From: an uncultured Lachnospiraceae bacterium
GTDB taxonomy: Bacteria > Bacillota > Clostridia > Lachnospirales > Lachnospiraceae
NCBI GenBank assembly: GCA_910586315.1
Contig: CAJUIP010000004.1
Coordinates: 62,001-126,000, forward strand
DNA length: 64,000 bases
Direction: 5' to 3'
A program made the translations under genes and the position numbers. The notes beneath the pieces are model-generated. The model did not search any database, was not told the origin of the DNA, and saw nothing but the letters and a program-made list of their open reading frames with translations. The stretch's first letter is position 1, and each line of letters begins with the position of its first letter. Positions 1 through 9,454 of this stretch are shown piece after piece.

Positions 1-617
1 TCGGCAAGAATCAGTTCTTTTGCATAGGGCAGGGATTCGATCCAGCGGCAAAGCGTATGCCATTCCTCCAGCTTGTGATCTTTCCTAGCATAATAGATAT
101 TGATCAGGGTCTCATAGTTTAAAGTGCATGTCCGCATCTGGTTGTAGCTGGAGGGAAGGAGCTGGATTAAATCGTACCAGTCCTCTTTTTTTCTGCCGTT
201 TTCCATGTAACGAAGACGGATGGATTCCAGCTTTTCCACAATCGTTTCCAGAAAAGCCAGACCATCCGGCGTCAGGTGATCGTGGCTGAAATCATCCATA
301 GAAAAAGGCCTGGAATGGATTTTATGCATGGTGCTGGTGGAGTTTGCCACTGTGGAGACTTTATAGGTGTCATACTCCTTCCACCAGTAAAGGGGAGCGG
401 TGATATCCACGGAAACGAAAATCTGGCGAATGTATTTTCTGTGATCGCTTCCGGCTTTCCGAAGCCGTCTGGCCAGGTCCAGATCGTTGGGACCAAGGAC
501 ATAATTTCCGTCCTCATCGTAATGGCTGTCCATCCGTTCCCAGCTGTTCATGGGGTTTCTGGCCCCACGGATGGCGTTTTCAAGGTTCATGACGCTGGTG
601 CGTTCTAATTTTATCAT
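1..617 (-). CDS. conserved hypothetical protein, possibly ThyX-like (3' end outside window)
   Basis: The frame opens at an ATG at 617 behind a strong ribosome site (AGGAGAGGAG on the minus strand) and stays open to the window edge, so about 205 residues are seen and the C-terminus is missing. Recognisable stretches are TAPLYWWKEYDTYKV, ANSTSTMHKIHSR and LLPSSYNQMRTCTLNYE. I recall similar proteins in clostridia and gut phages, usually left as hypothetical or loosely compared with thymidylate synthases. The divergent neighbour is dihydrofolate reductase, which fits thymidylate metabolism, but I do not see the classical ThyX motif (RHR followed by S residues). The reading frame is safe; the function is an inference. 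Confidence 0.6.
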   Translation of the reverse strand, partial: MIKLERTSVMNLENAIRGARNPMNSWERMDSHYDEDGNYVLGPNDLDLARRLRKAGSDHRKYIRQIFVSVDITAPLYWWKEYDTYKVSTVANSTSTMHKIHSRPFSMDDFSHDHLTPDGLAFLETIVEKLESIRLRYMENGRKKEDWYDLIQLLPSSYNQMRTCTLNYETLINIYYARKDHKLEEWHTLCRWIESLPYAKELILA

Positions 618-805
618 CTGGTACTCCTCTCCTTAAAAGGAAATCAGTCAAACTATAATGCAGATTTCATTATAAAGGGAAAATAAGAATCCGGCAAGGG
701 GATCTTTGGTTTCGAGAAATGGGTTGATTCCGGGTATCCGGTTCGTATATAATATGGGGAGCGGCGCCAAAAAAAGAAAAACAGAGAATGGATGGAGGAG
801 AAGTC

Positions 806-1300
806 ATGAACCTGATTGCGGCAGTGGATAAAAACTGGGCCATCGGTAAAAAAGGAAAGCTTTTAGTCAGCATTCCCGGAGATCAGAGACTGTTTCGGGA
901 GGAGACCATGGGAAAAGTCATTGTCATGGGAAGAAAAACAATGGAAAGCCTGCCGGGAGGAAAGCCCCTTCCCGGGCGGACGAATGTGGTGCTCACCAGA
1001 AGGAGCGGTTACACGAAAAAGGGAGCCGTCATTTTCCATGGAGTGCAGGAGACGCTTGACTTTTTGAAGCGGTTTCCGGATGAAGATATCTTTATTATAG
1101 GAGGGGAGGAAATCTACCGGGAATTTTTGCCATACTGTGATACCGCCCATGTGACCTGGATTGATTATTCCTATGAGGCCGATGCGTATTTTCCCAATCT
1201 GGATCGGGATCCGGACTGGCATGTGACGGAAGAAAGCGATGAGCAGACATACTTTAATCTCTGTTATGAGTTCCGAAAGTATCAGAGAAAAAATAAGTAA
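806..1300 (+). CDS. folA: dihydrofolate reductase
   Basis: A 164-residue protein of normal DHFR length. It reduces dihydrofolate to tetrahydrofolate with NADPH in the cytoplasm. Family features visible are the N-terminal MNLIAAVDKNWAIG strand and Met20-type loop, VIVMGRKTMESLP in the cofactor region, and IFIIGGEEIYREFLP near residue 100, the GGxxIY motif that binds NADPH. An ATG lies 18 bases upstream at 788, but the GGAGGAG at 794-800 sits five bases before ATG 806, so I use 806. It is transcribed away from the gene at 1-617 with a shared 190-bp intergenic region. No anomaly seen. Confidence 0.95.
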   Translation: MNLIAAVDKNWAIGKKGKLLVSIPGDQRLFREETMGKVIVMGRKTMESLPGGKPLPGRTNVVLTRRSGYTKKGAVIFHGVQETLDFLKRFPDEDIFIIGGEEIYREFLPYCDTAHVTWIDYSYEADAYFPNLDRDPDWHVTEESDEQTYFNLCYEFRKYQRKNK

Positions 1301-1402
1301 TAATTTAACCTTGCTGAGATTTTGGGCAAAAACGCGCGGAAACAGAGAACGTCAACTTATATTTTGCTGAATATAGAAAAATAAACAGTGGAGATACTAT
1401 AT

Positions 1403-2818
1403 ATGGAGTTTACTTTGGAAGAACTATATACAAAAAAGGAAGGACAAACTTATGACCGTAAGAGTGCAAGAAAAGACCCGAAGGGACTGTCCAATCATAT
1501 TGTCGCATTTGCCAATGCAGACGGCGGTACACTTGTGATTGGCATCGAAGATGATTTTTCAGTCACAGGTATTGACGACTACCACAACAATGTCAATGAT
1601 ATACTCAGAGTGCCTTTTGATTACTGCACCCCGTCGGTACGTGTTACTACTGAAACGGTCGGGTGTACTGATAAAAATGGTAATCCCAATCATCTGCTGG
1701 TTATGGCTATTCCGCAAAGTCCTGAACTGCATGCCAACCAGCAGGATGAAGTATATTACCGTATGGGAGACAAATCTAAAAAACTGAATTTCGACGAGAG
1801 GCTGCAGCTTATGTATGCCAAAGGTTCCCGCTATTACGAGGACGAACCTGTTTATCGTTCCTCTATGGAGGATATTGATCTGGATTTCGTCGCGGAATAC
1901 TGCAAGAAAATCGGATATCCAAAATTTGCCGAGGAATATATCCGCCAAAACAATGGTTTCGTTGTCAACCATAACGGCAGGGAGGAAATGAGCGGTGCTG
2001 CCATTTTATTATTTGGCAAAAATCCACAGCGCTTTTTCAAAAGGGCAAGGGTGCGTTTTATCCGATACGACGGCATAGAAGCCAAGGTTGGAACCGAAAT
2101 GAACGTCATTAAGGATGAAATATTTGAAGGCCGTATCCTCGATATGGTTCGCAGTTCTCTTAACTTTGTACGTAGCCAAATTAAAGAACACACAAAGCTT
2201 GGCGCAGACGGTCTTTTTCATACAACGCCTGAGTATCCCGAATTTGCATGGAAAGAAATTATCATTAATTCTGTCGCCCACCGTGATTACAGCATCAAGG
2301 GAACCGATATACAAATTAAAATGTTTGATGACAGGATCACGGTTGAGAGCCCTGGCATTCTGCCCGGAATTGTGCGTCTGAATAATCTCCGCACCGTTCA
2401 CTTCTCCCGAAACCCAAACATTGCTCGTTTTCTCCATGAGTATGACTATGTGCAGGAATTTGGCGAGGGCATTGACCGTATGTTTAATGAAATGGCGGCA
2501 GCTGGGCTGCCTGCTCCCGAGTATCATGATAATGCCTTTATGCTCAATGCCACAATTCGGAATGGGGTAATAAATGAATCGGAAGGGGCAATAAATGGGG
2601 CAATAAATGGGGCAATAAATATCTCTGCCACAGAGCAGGCTGTTTTAGCAGCAATAAAGAAAGAACCCCAAATTACAAAAATGGAATTACAGAACGAGAC
2701 TTCTCTTGGGAAAAGTACAATTGACCGGGCAATCAAGGCATTAAAAGGAAAATGTTTAATCGAGCGTGTCGGTTCTAAAAAAACAGGTTATTGGAAAATT
2801 ATAAATAAGGAGCTGTAA
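1403..2818 (+). CDS. AlbA/Schlafen-domain ATP-binding regulator
   Basis: About 471 residues. The N-terminal 130 residues carry the AlbA_2 (Schlafen-type) nucleic-acid-binding domain (EGQTYDRKSARKDP, ANADGGTLVIGIEDD). The middle resembles a GHKL-like ATP-binding fold (EIIINSVAHRDYS, VQEFGEGIDRMFNEM), and the C-terminal 60 residues form a winged helix (EPQITKMELQNETSLG, STIDRAIKALK). This is the architecture of the COG2865 'predicted transcriptional regulator' proteins. A GTG at 1388 is in frame, but its GTGGAG more likely serves as ribosome site for ATG 1403. A linker of GAIN repeats precedes the winged helix. Its target is unknown; such genes are common singletons in clostridial genomes. Confidence 0.85.
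   Translation: MEFTLEELYTKKEGQTYDRKSARKDPKGLSNHIVAFANADGGTLVIGIEDDFSVTGIDDYHNNVNDILRVPFDYCTPSVRVTTETVGCTDKNGNPNHLLVMAIPQSPELHANQQDEVYYRMGDKSKKLNFDERLQLMYAKGSRYYEDEPVYRSSMEDIDLDFVAEYCKKIGYPKFAEEYIRQNNGFVVNHNGREEMSGAAILLFGKNPQRFFKRARVRFIRYDGIEAKVGTEMNVIKDEIFEGRILDMVRSSLNFVRSQIKEHTKLGADGLFHTTPEYPEFAWKEIIINSVAHRDYSIKGTDIQIKMFDDRITVESPGILPGIVRLNNLRTVHFSRNPNIARFLHEYDYVQEFGEGIDRMFNEMAAAGLPAPEYHDNAFMLNATIRNGVINESEGAINGAINGAINISATEQAVLAAIKKEPQITKMELQNETSLGKSTIDRAIKALKGKCLIERVGSKKTGYWKIINKEL
2585..2620 (+). repeat. 12-bp in-frame tandem repeat, three copies
   Basis: The unit GGGGCAATAAAT is repeated three times without change, coding for GAIN repeats in the linker before the winged helix of the AlbA-type regulator. 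It is a candidate for slippage and length variation between strains. Confidence 0.85.
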
Positions 2819-3077
2819 AAAGCCTTTTGATTGCTTTATGCTGAAAATTTGAAATCAGTGTAAAGCTAAAGAGAGTATATCAGATCGTAGATGTTTCCCA
2901 ATCTGATGCATGGTCAGCACGGAGAACGTGCAGACTTGTCTGAACGGCTACGAACAGTTACAGAAAATGAAAAGGAAATTTACTTTTGGGTTGATATAAA
3001 CCTAAGAACATGATAAACTTAATATATATGAGCAGTTTCAAGGGGAATTGCAGAAATTACACAGGAGGTTGAGCATT

Positions 3078-3965
3078 ATGTATCCGATTTTGAAGGCAGA
3101 AAAGCTGGCGGATAAAATTCATCTTATGGTAGTAAAAGCGCCTAGAGTTGCGAAAAACTGCCAGCCGGGTGAGTTTGTAATCGTTAAGATTGATGAAGCA
3201 GGGGAGAGAATTCCGCTGACCATTTGCGACTATGACAGAGAAGAGGGGACTGTCACAATCGTATTCCAGATTGTGGGCGCTTCCACAGACAGGATGGCAG
3301 AATTAAAGACCGGAGACCAGTTCCGTGACGTTGTCGGACCGTTGGGAAATCCGTCTGAGTTTGTGAAGGAAGACCTGGAGGAATTAAAAAAGAAAAAATA
3401 CCTGTTTGTGGCAGGCGGCGTAGGTACCGCGCCTGTTTATCCGCAGGTAAAATGGTTAAAAGAACACGGAATTGACGCAGATGTTATCATGGGCTCCAAG
3501 ACCAAGGATCTTCTGATTCTGGAAAAGGAGATGGAAGCCGTTGCCGGAAACCTCTATGTGACAACCGATGACGGTTCTTATATGAGAAAGGGCATGGTAA
3601 CAGAGGTAATTAAGGATCTGGTTGTGAACCAGGGCAAGAAGTATGATGTCTGTGTGGCAATCGGACCGATGATCATGATGAAATTCGTATGTCTTCTGAC
3701 AAAAGAGCTGGGACTTCCCACCATTGTCAGCCTGAACCCGATCATGGTAGACGGCACCGGAATGTGCGGCGCCTGCCGTGTAACTGTTGGAGATTCTGTA
3801 AAGTTTGCATGTGTGGACGGACCGGAATTTGACGGACATGCAGTAAACTTTGATGAAGCAATGAAGCGCCAGCAGATGTATAAGACGGAGGAGGGACGCG
3901 CTCTCCTTAAGCTTCGCGAAGGCGATACCCATCACGGCGGCTGCGGACACTGCAGCGACAATTAA
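3078..3965 (+). CDS. nfnA: ferredoxin:NADP oxidoreductase subunit A (NfnA/SudB-like FAD/NAD-binding)
   Basis: 295 residues. It matches the small subunit of NADH-dependent reduced ferredoxin:NADP oxidoreductase (NfnAB), which bifurcates electrons between NADPH, NAD and ferredoxin in anaerobes. The N-terminal part is the FAD domain (GEFVIVKIDEAGERIPLT), the middle holds an NAD-binding loop (LFVAGGVGTAPVYP), and the C-terminus has the 2Fe-2S ligands in GTGMCGACRVTVG with a further Cys in FACVDGPEF. ATG 3078 follows ACAGGAGG at a good distance; an earlier in-frame start at 3048 has no ribosome site. Only 16 bases separate it from nfnB, so both are one operon. Older annotations call it sulfide dehydrogenase beta subunit. 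Confidence 0.92.
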   Translation: MYPILKAEKLADKIHLMVVKAPRVAKNCQPGEFVIVKIDEAGERIPLTICDYDREEGTVTIVFQIVGASTDRMAELKTGDQFRDVVGPLGNPSEFVKEDLEELKKKKYLFVAGGVGTAPVYPQVKWLKEHGIDADVIMGSKTKDLLILEKEMEAVAGNLYVTTDDGSYMRKGMVTEVIKDLVVNQGKKYDVCVAIGPMIMMKFVCLLTKELGLPTIVSLNPIMVDGTGMCGACRVTVGDSVKFACVDGPEFDGHAVNFDEAMKRQQMYKTEEGRALLKLREGDTHHGGCGHCSDN

Positions 3966-3981
3966 TTGTGGAGGAACAGAC

Positions 3982-5367
3982 ATGGACGTAATGAAGAAAG
4001 TACCTGTAAGAGAGCAGGACCCGAAGGTGCGTGCTACCAATTTTGCGGAAGTATGCTACGGATATAATGAAGAAGAGGCAGTGGCAGAGGCAGAGCGCTG
4101 CTTAAACTGCAAAAATGCAAGATGTATTGCCGGATGTCCGGTGAATATTGATATTCCGGCTTTCATCAATGAGGTGAAAGAAAAAAGATACGAGGATGCG
4201 GCCAATACAATCGCAAAATCCTCCGCGCTTCCCGCAGTATGCGGACGTGTATGTCCGCAGGAGAGCCAGTGTGAGGGAAAATGTGTCCGCGGAATCAAGG
4301 GCGAACCGATTTCCATCGGCAAGCTGGAGCGTTTTGTGGCAGACTGGTCCAGAGAGCATGGCTTTGTTCCCAAGGCAGCAGAAGAGAAGCTTGGAAAGAA
4401 AGTGGCAGTTATCGGTTCCGGTCCTGCAGGCCTTACCTGTGCAGGCGACCTGGCAAAGCTTGGCTACGACGTAACGATTTTTGAGGCTCTTCATGAACCG
4501 GGCGGAGTTCTTACATATGGAATTCCGGAGTTCCGTCTTCCGAAGCAGGGAGTCGTACAGCCGGAAATTGACAACGTAAGAAAGCTTGGCGTTAAAATTG
4601 AGACAAACGTTATTATCGGTAAATCCGTAACCGTTGATGAGCTGATGGACGAGGAGGGCTTCTCCGCCGTATTTATCGGTTCCGGCGCGGGCCTTCCGAA
4701 GTTCATGGGGATTCCCGGTGAGAACGCCAACGGCGTATTCTCCGCCAATGAGTATCTGACAAGAAGCAACCTGATGAAGGCGTTCCGCGACGATTATGAT
4801 ACCCCGATTTCCACCAACAAGAAGGTGGTTGTTGTGGGCGGCGGCAACGTGGCTATGGATGCCGCAAGAACCGCGCTGCGTCTTGGCGCCGAAGTTCACG
4901 TTGTATACAGAAGAAGCGAAGCTGAGCTTCCGGCACGTGTGGAAGAGGTGCACCATGCAAAAGAAGAGGGCGTTATCTTTGACCTCCTCACAAACCCGGT
5001 TGAAATCCTTGTGGATGAAAAGGGCTGGGTAAAGGGAATGACCGTAATCCGTATGGAGCTTGGCGAGCCAGATGCATCCGGAAGAAGACGTCCGGTTGAG
5101 GTTCCCGGTTCCGAGTTCACAATTGACTGTGACGCGGTAATCATGTCCCTTGGAACATCCCCGAACCCGTTAATTTCCTCCACAACAGGCGGACTGGAAA
5201 TCAACAAGCACAGATGTATCGTGGCCGATGAAAAGAACGGCCAGACTTCCAGAGAAGGCGTATTTGCAGGCGGCGATGCCGTAACTGGTGCGGCAACTGT
5301 AATTCTTGCCATGGAGGCAGGAAAAGCAGGTGCCCGTGGAATTCATGAGTACTTAAGCAATAAATAA
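3982..5367 (+). CDS. nfnB: NfnB / homotetrameric NADPH-dependent glutamate synthase-type flavoprotein
   Basis: 461 residues of the GltD family. The N-terminal domain carries 4Fe-4S ligands (RCLNCKNARCIAGCPV and VCGRVCPQESQCEGKC). It is followed by an FAD-binding Rossmann fold (VAVIGSGPAGLTCAGDLA) and an NADPH-binding fold (VVVVGGGNVAMDAARTALR). Pairing with nfnA directly upstream argues for the NfnAB bifurcating transhydrogenase rather than a true glutamate synthase, since no large glutaminase subunit is near. GGAGGA lies before ATG 3982. It is probably often annotated gltA (homotetrameric glutamate synthase), which I consider less likely here. A hairpin terminator follows. Confidence 0.92.
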   Translation: MDVMKKVPVREQDPKVRATNFAEVCYGYNEEEAVAEAERCLNCKNARCIAGCPVNIDIPAFINEVKEKRYEDAANTIAKSSALPAVCGRVCPQESQCEGKCVRGIKGEPISIGKLERFVADWSREHGFVPKAAEEKLGKKVAVIGSGPAGLTCAGDLAKLGYDVTIFEALHEPGGVLTYGIPEFRLPKQGVVQPEIDNVRKLGVKIETNVIIGKSVTVDELMDEEGFSAVFIGSGAGLPKFMGIPGENANGVFSANEYLTRSNLMKAFRDDYDTPISTNKKVVVVGGGNVAMDAARTALRLGAEVHVVYRRSEAELPARVEEVHHAKEEGVIFDLLTNPVEILVDEKGWVKGMTVIRMELGEPDASGRRRPVEVPGSEFTIDCDAVIMSLGTSPNPLISSTTGGLEINKHRCIVADEKNGQTSREGVFAGGDAVTGAATVILAMEAGKAGARGIHEYLSNK

Positions 5368-5390
5368 AGACGATGGAAGACGTTTGCATG

Positions 5391-5424
5391 CTGCCGCAGG
5401 AGATTTTTCCTGCGGCAGTTCTTT
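5391..5424 (+). terminator. Rho-independent terminator after nfnAB
   Basis: CTGCCGCAGG pairs perfectly with CCTGCGGCAG across an 8-base loop, followed by a short T-rich tail. It ends the nfnAB operon. Confidence 0.75.
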
Positions 5425-5639
5425 CCACGTACATCATTTCTTAAATAACAGGACAAATGACTTGCCTGTTTCTCCGATTGCACAGATCAAAAACGCAGCC
5501 CCACTATGCCTGCGTTTTTGACCCGCACACCGGAAAACATTCGTATATGCTGCTTTCGCAGTCTGCCCCGGCGCTTGGGCAGGGGGAAAAACCTTCCCCA
5601 TCCGTGCACCCTGGAGATAAGTATCTGGAGATAAGTAGA

Positions 5640-6989
5640 ATGAAAAGAAATATTGACCTGCTTCATGAACCGATTCTTCCGGCTCTAACCAGACTTGCCC
5701 TCCCCATTATGGCTACTTCGCTGGTTCAGATGGCCTATAACCTGACGGATATGGCCTGGATAGGCCGCGTGGGCGTGGGAGCCGTGTCAGCGGTGGGCTC
5801 GGCATCCATGTTTACGTGGTTTTCCCAGGGCGTCAGCAACCTGGCCAAAATGGGAGGGCAGGTTAAAGTGGCTCATGCCCTTGGACAGGGAGACAGGAAG
5901 GGGGCGTCAGAATATGCTCAGGGAGCGTTTCAGATCGGGATTTTGTTTGCCCTGATTTTCGGTTTCCTTACCATCACATGCCGGAAAGGCCTGATCGGCT
6001 TTTTCAATATGAAAAACCCAGAGATCATCCGGAACGCAGAGTTGTATCTGATGATTACCTGCGGATTGATTTTGTTTTCTTTTTTAAACGTGATTTTTAC
6101 CGGCGTTCTCACAGCGTCCGGAGACAGCAGAACGCCTTTTTTATCTAATGTGATCGGACTTGTGATCAATATGATTCTGGACCCGGTTTTGATCTTCGGC
6201 CTGGGGCCGCTTCCCCCCATGGGAGTGGCCGGGGCGGCGTTTGCCACCGTAGGGGCCCAGGCGGTGGTGACGGCAGTGTTCCTTTTTTCCATCCGCAGGG
6301 ACACCATTCTCTTTGACAAGGTGAAGATTCTGCGTCCCACATCTATGGTTCATATGAAACAGATTTTGAGAATCGGGTTCCCGGCGGCCGTCCAGAGCAT
6401 GATTTACAGTGGTATTTCCATGGTGCTTACCAGGCTGGTAGCCGGTTTCGGAGATACCGCTATTGCGGTACAGCGGGTAGGAAGCCAGATCGAGTCGGTG
6501 TCCTGGATGACAGCCGACGGTTTTGCAGCGGCCATCAACTCCTTTGTGGGGCAGAACTTCGGCGCAAAGCAGTGGGACAGGGTAAAGAAGGGATATATAA
6601 AGGCGGCCCGGATCATGTTTCTGTGGGGGATGTTCTCCACAGGACTTCTGATTTTTGCGGCGGAACCCATTTTCAGAATTTTTATTTATGAGACAAATGT
6701 GGTGGCCGATGGAATCATTTATCTTCAGGTTCTTGGGGTGTCCCAGATGTTTATGTGTGAGGAAATTCTTACCACGGGAGCCCTTTCCGGTCTTGGAAAG
6801 ACCATGCAGGCCTCTGTCATCAGCATTATTCTTACCTCAGCGCGGATCCCCATGGCGCTTTTATTTGTGATGACGCCCCTGGGACTTTCGGGAATCTGGT
6901 GGGCCATCACCCTGTCCAGCGTTTTAAAAGGAATCGTGTACATGATTTATTTTATGGCAATCATGAGAAAAATGCCGGAAACGGCATAG
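5640..6989 (+). CDS. MATE family efflux transporter
   Basis: 449 residues with about twelve hydrophobic segments and the inverted repeat architecture of MATE drug/sodium or proton antiporters. Typical stretches are PALTRLALPIMATSLVQMAYN near the N-terminus and FVGQNFGAKQWDRVKKGY at the start of the second half. The frame is open back to 5457, but the upstream 61 residues are rich in Pro and charged residues and look non-coding, while GGAGATAAGTAGA precedes ATG 5640; I use that start. The substrate cannot be read from sequence. It is followed 78 bases later by a second MATE gene, so the two may be co-transcribed. Confidence 0.9.
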   Translation: MKRNIDLLHEPILPALTRLALPIMATSLVQMAYNLTDMAWIGRVGVGAVSAVGSASMFTWFSQGVSNLAKMGGQVKVAHALGQGDRKGASEYAQGAFQIGILFALIFGFLTITCRKGLIGFFNMKNPEIIRNAELYLMITCGLILFSFLNVIFTGVLTASGDSRTPFLSNVIGLVINMILDPVLIFGLGPLPPMGVAGAAFATVGAQAVVTAVFLFSIRRDTILFDKVKILRPTSMVHMKQILRIGFPAAVQSMIYSGISMVLTRLVAGFGDTAIAVQRVGSQIESVSWMTADGFAAAINSFVGQNFGAKQWDRVKKGYIKAARIMFLWGMFSTGLLIFAAEPIFRIFIYETNVVADGIIYLQVLGVSQMFMCEEILTTGALSGLGKTMQASVISIILTSARIPMALLFVMTPLGLSGIWWAITLSSVLKGIVYMIYFMAIMRKMPETA

Positions 6990-7067
6990 AGCGCGACGGT
7001 CCAGGCAGAGCAGCGTGGTGAACGCGCCCTGGGCTGTTATAGAAAAACAACAGACGGAGGGAGTTTT

Positions 7068-8474
7068 ATGAAGAAAAATATGACTCAGGAGGAGCGGTAC
7101 GCGATGATGACGGAGACTCCGGTTTCCAGGCTGATTCCCAGTCTGGCGGTGCCCACCATCATCAGTATGTTGGTGACATCCATCTATAATATGGCCGATA
7201 CCTTTTTTGTAAGTCAGATCAATACCAGCGCCTCCGCAGCCGTGGGTATTATTTATTCTCTGATGGCCATGATTCAGGCCATAGGCTTTACCCTGGGAAT
7301 GGGTGCGGGAAATTTCATATCCAGAAGTCTCGGAAAAAGAGATGAAGAAATTGCAGTCCGCACGGCGGCAACGGCCTTTTATACGGCGGTTTCCGTGGGG
7401 CTTCTCATGACCGTAACCGGTCTTCTGGGCCTGGACAGACTGGTGCGTATGCTGGGAGCAACGGAAACCATTGCGCCCTATGCCAGGGACTATGCCAGAT
7501 ATATTCTTCTGGGGGCGCCCGTGATGACAGGCTCCTTTGTGATGAATAACCTCCTGCGTTCCCAGGGCTTTGCCTTTTACTCCATGCTGGGAATTACCAC
7601 GGGCGGTATTTTGAATATGATTCTGGACCCGATTTTTATTTTTGGCTTCGGGCTTGGAATTTCCGGAGCGGCTCTGGCCACGGTTTTAAGCCAGTGCATC
7701 AGCTTTGGAATTCTGTTTTTCCAGTGCAATTTTCGAAAGGGCTGTATCAGACTTCGTATCAGTAAGTTTACGCCCACAGGGAAGATTTACGGGGAGATTC
7801 TCCATGCGGGACTTCCCTCTCTCTGCCGCCAGGGCCTAGCCAGCGCGGCGGCAGTGGTCCTTAACGTGGCGGCCAACCCCTTTGGAGACGCGGCCATCGC
7901 GGCCATGTCCATTGTGACCAGGTATATGATGTTCATTAACTCGGCTCTGATCGGCTTTGGCCAGGGCTTCCAGCCGGTATGCGGCTTTAATTTCGGCGCC
8001 AAACGGTACGACCGGGTCCTGGAGTCTTTCTGGTTTTGCTTAAAGGTGGCTTTGGTTCTTCTTACCACTCTGGGGGCCATAAGCTTTCTGGGCGCGGAGA
8101 ACATTATGGGAGTATTCCGGAGGGGTGACAGAGAAGTCATTGAAATAGGAACCTGGGCGCTGCGGTTCCAATGCCTGACTATGCCACTCCAGGCCTGGAT
8201 CATCATGTCAAATATGCTGACCCAGTCCATCGGCTACGGTTTTCGGGCATCCATTGTGGCTGCGGGACGCCAGGGAATCTTTTTTATTCCGGCCCTTTTA
8301 ACGCTTCCGAGGATTTTTGGGATTACGGGACTTCAGCTTTCCCAGACGACGGCGGATGTATGTACCGCAGTTATGGCGGCGGTGATCGTCCTTGGCATAT
8401 TAAAGGAGCTGAAAGAAAAAGCCGGTTGCTGTTCCTCCCATGGCGAGTCCCCTCATGATGAGTCCCTGCGCTGA
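7068..8474 (+). CDS. MATE family efflux transporter (second copy)
   Basis: 468 residues, again of the MATE fold with about twelve membrane segments (PSLAVPTIISMLVTSIYNMA near the N-terminus; GFNFGAKRYDRVLESFWF in the second half). It is clearly diverged from the gene at 5640 and belongs to another MATE subgroup, so this is not a recent duplication. GGAGGGAGTTTT lies just before ATG 7068. The C-terminal 20 residues are polar and cytoplasmic. It may act in multidrug or metabolite export; the substrate is unknown. Confidence 0.9.
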   Translation: MKKNMTQEERYAMMTETPVSRLIPSLAVPTIISMLVTSIYNMADTFFVSQINTSASAAVGIIYSLMAMIQAIGFTLGMGAGNFISRSLGKRDEEIAVRTAATAFYTAVSVGLLMTVTGLLGLDRLVRMLGATETIAPYARDYARYILLGAPVMTGSFVMNNLLRSQGFAFYSMLGITTGGILNMILDPIFIFGFGLGISGAALATVLSQCISFGILFFQCNFRKGCIRLRISKFTPTGKIYGEILHAGLPSLCRQGLASAAAVVLNVAANPFGDAAIAAMSIVTRYMMFINSALIGFGQGFQPVCGFNFGAKRYDRVLESFWFCLKVALVLLTTLGAISFLGAENIMGVFRRGDREVIEIGTWALRFQCLTMPLQAWIIMSNMLTQSIGYGFRASIVAAGRQGIFFIPALLTLPRIFGITGLQLSQTTADVCTAVMAAVIVLGILKELKEKAGCCSSHGESPHDESLR

Positions 8475-8728
8475 TTCGTTATGGGCCGGTATCGTTCTGC
8501 GGCCAAAGCGTATGCCCCCTCCTGCGAGCAGTAACATTTAAAATGGGCATATGCTGTTATGTTCACAGGGCGCCTGTGGACGGTAATAAAAGATGAAGTA
8601 AAGATGAAGAAGTGAAAAATTTATCGAAAAAAACTATGGACGAAATTGGTATTTTGTGAGAAAATGTATAAAGAATGATGTGATTTTTTTAACAAGGAAA
8701 TCCTCTATATTTTGAAAGGAGTCTTAAC

Positions 8729-9421
8729 ATGATTTATTCACAAGAAGTAGAGAAAATGTGTACAGTTGCTCAGGGCGTCAACCATGGCGCCGCTCCGATT
8801 CCGGAGGAAGCAAAGTGGGTACAGTCTAAGGAGATTAAAGATATTTCCGGCCTGACTCATGGTATCGGCTGGTGCGCTCCGCAGCAGGGAGCATGTAAGC
8901 TGACCCTGAATGTAAAGGAAGGAATTATTCAGGAGGCTCTGGTTGAGACCATTGGATGTTCCGGTATGACTCATTCCGCGGCGATGGCGGCAGAGATTCT
9001 TCCGGGAAGAACTGTTTTAGAGGCTCTGAATACAGACCTTGTTTGTGATGCAATTAATACAGCCATGAGGGAGTTATTCCTCCAGATCGTTTATGGAAGA
9101 ACGCAGAGCGCATTTTCCGAGGATGGCCTTCCCATCGGCGCAGGGCTGGAAGACCTTGGCAAGGGACTTCGTTCCCAGATTGGTACCATGTACGGAACTC
9201 TGAAAAAGGGTCCCCGTTATCTGGAAATGGCAGAAGGCTACGTAACGGGAATTGCCCTTGACGCAGAGGACCAGATCATCGGCTACCAGTTCGTGAACCT
9301 TGGAAAGATGACCGATTTCATCAAGAAAGGCGACGATCCCAATACCGCATATGAGAAAGCAAAGGGACAGTATGGCCGCGTTGCCGATGCCGTAAAGATC
9401 ATCGACCCGAGACAGGAGTAA
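8729..9421 (+). CDS. NifU-like iron-sulfur cluster assembly scaffold protein
   Basis: 230 residues. The first 130 align with the IscU/NifU N-terminal scaffold fold: cysteines in GIGWCAPQQGACKLTLNVK and ETIGCSGMTHSAAMAAE, and a later LVCDAINTAM. The last 90 residues form an extension typical of the clostridial version that always sits before a GGGtGRT protein. AAAGGAG precedes ATG 8729. It is separated from 9455 by 33 bases and is surely co-transcribed. The pair is known by association with iron-sulfur metabolism; the exact role of the partner is not established to my knowledge. Confidence 0.85.
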   Translation: MIYSQEVEKMCTVAQGVNHGAAPIPEEAKWVQSKEIKDISGLTHGIGWCAPQQGACKLTLNVKEGIIQEALVETIGCSGMTHSAAMAAEILPGRTVLEALNTDLVCDAINTAMRELFLQIVYGRTQSAFSEDGLPIGAGLEDLGKGLRSQIGTMYGTLKKGPRYLEMAEGYVTGIALDAEDQIIGYQFVNLGKMTDFIKKGDDPNTAYEKAKGQYGRVADAVKIIDPRQE

Positions 9422-9454
9422 GAGTAGAGTCATTATTTAGGAGGAAATAGTATC

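Noticed and set aside
2585..2620. Repeat as mobile-element trace in the left flank
   Set aside because: It is a simple in-frame 12-bp slippage repeat inside a complete gene.
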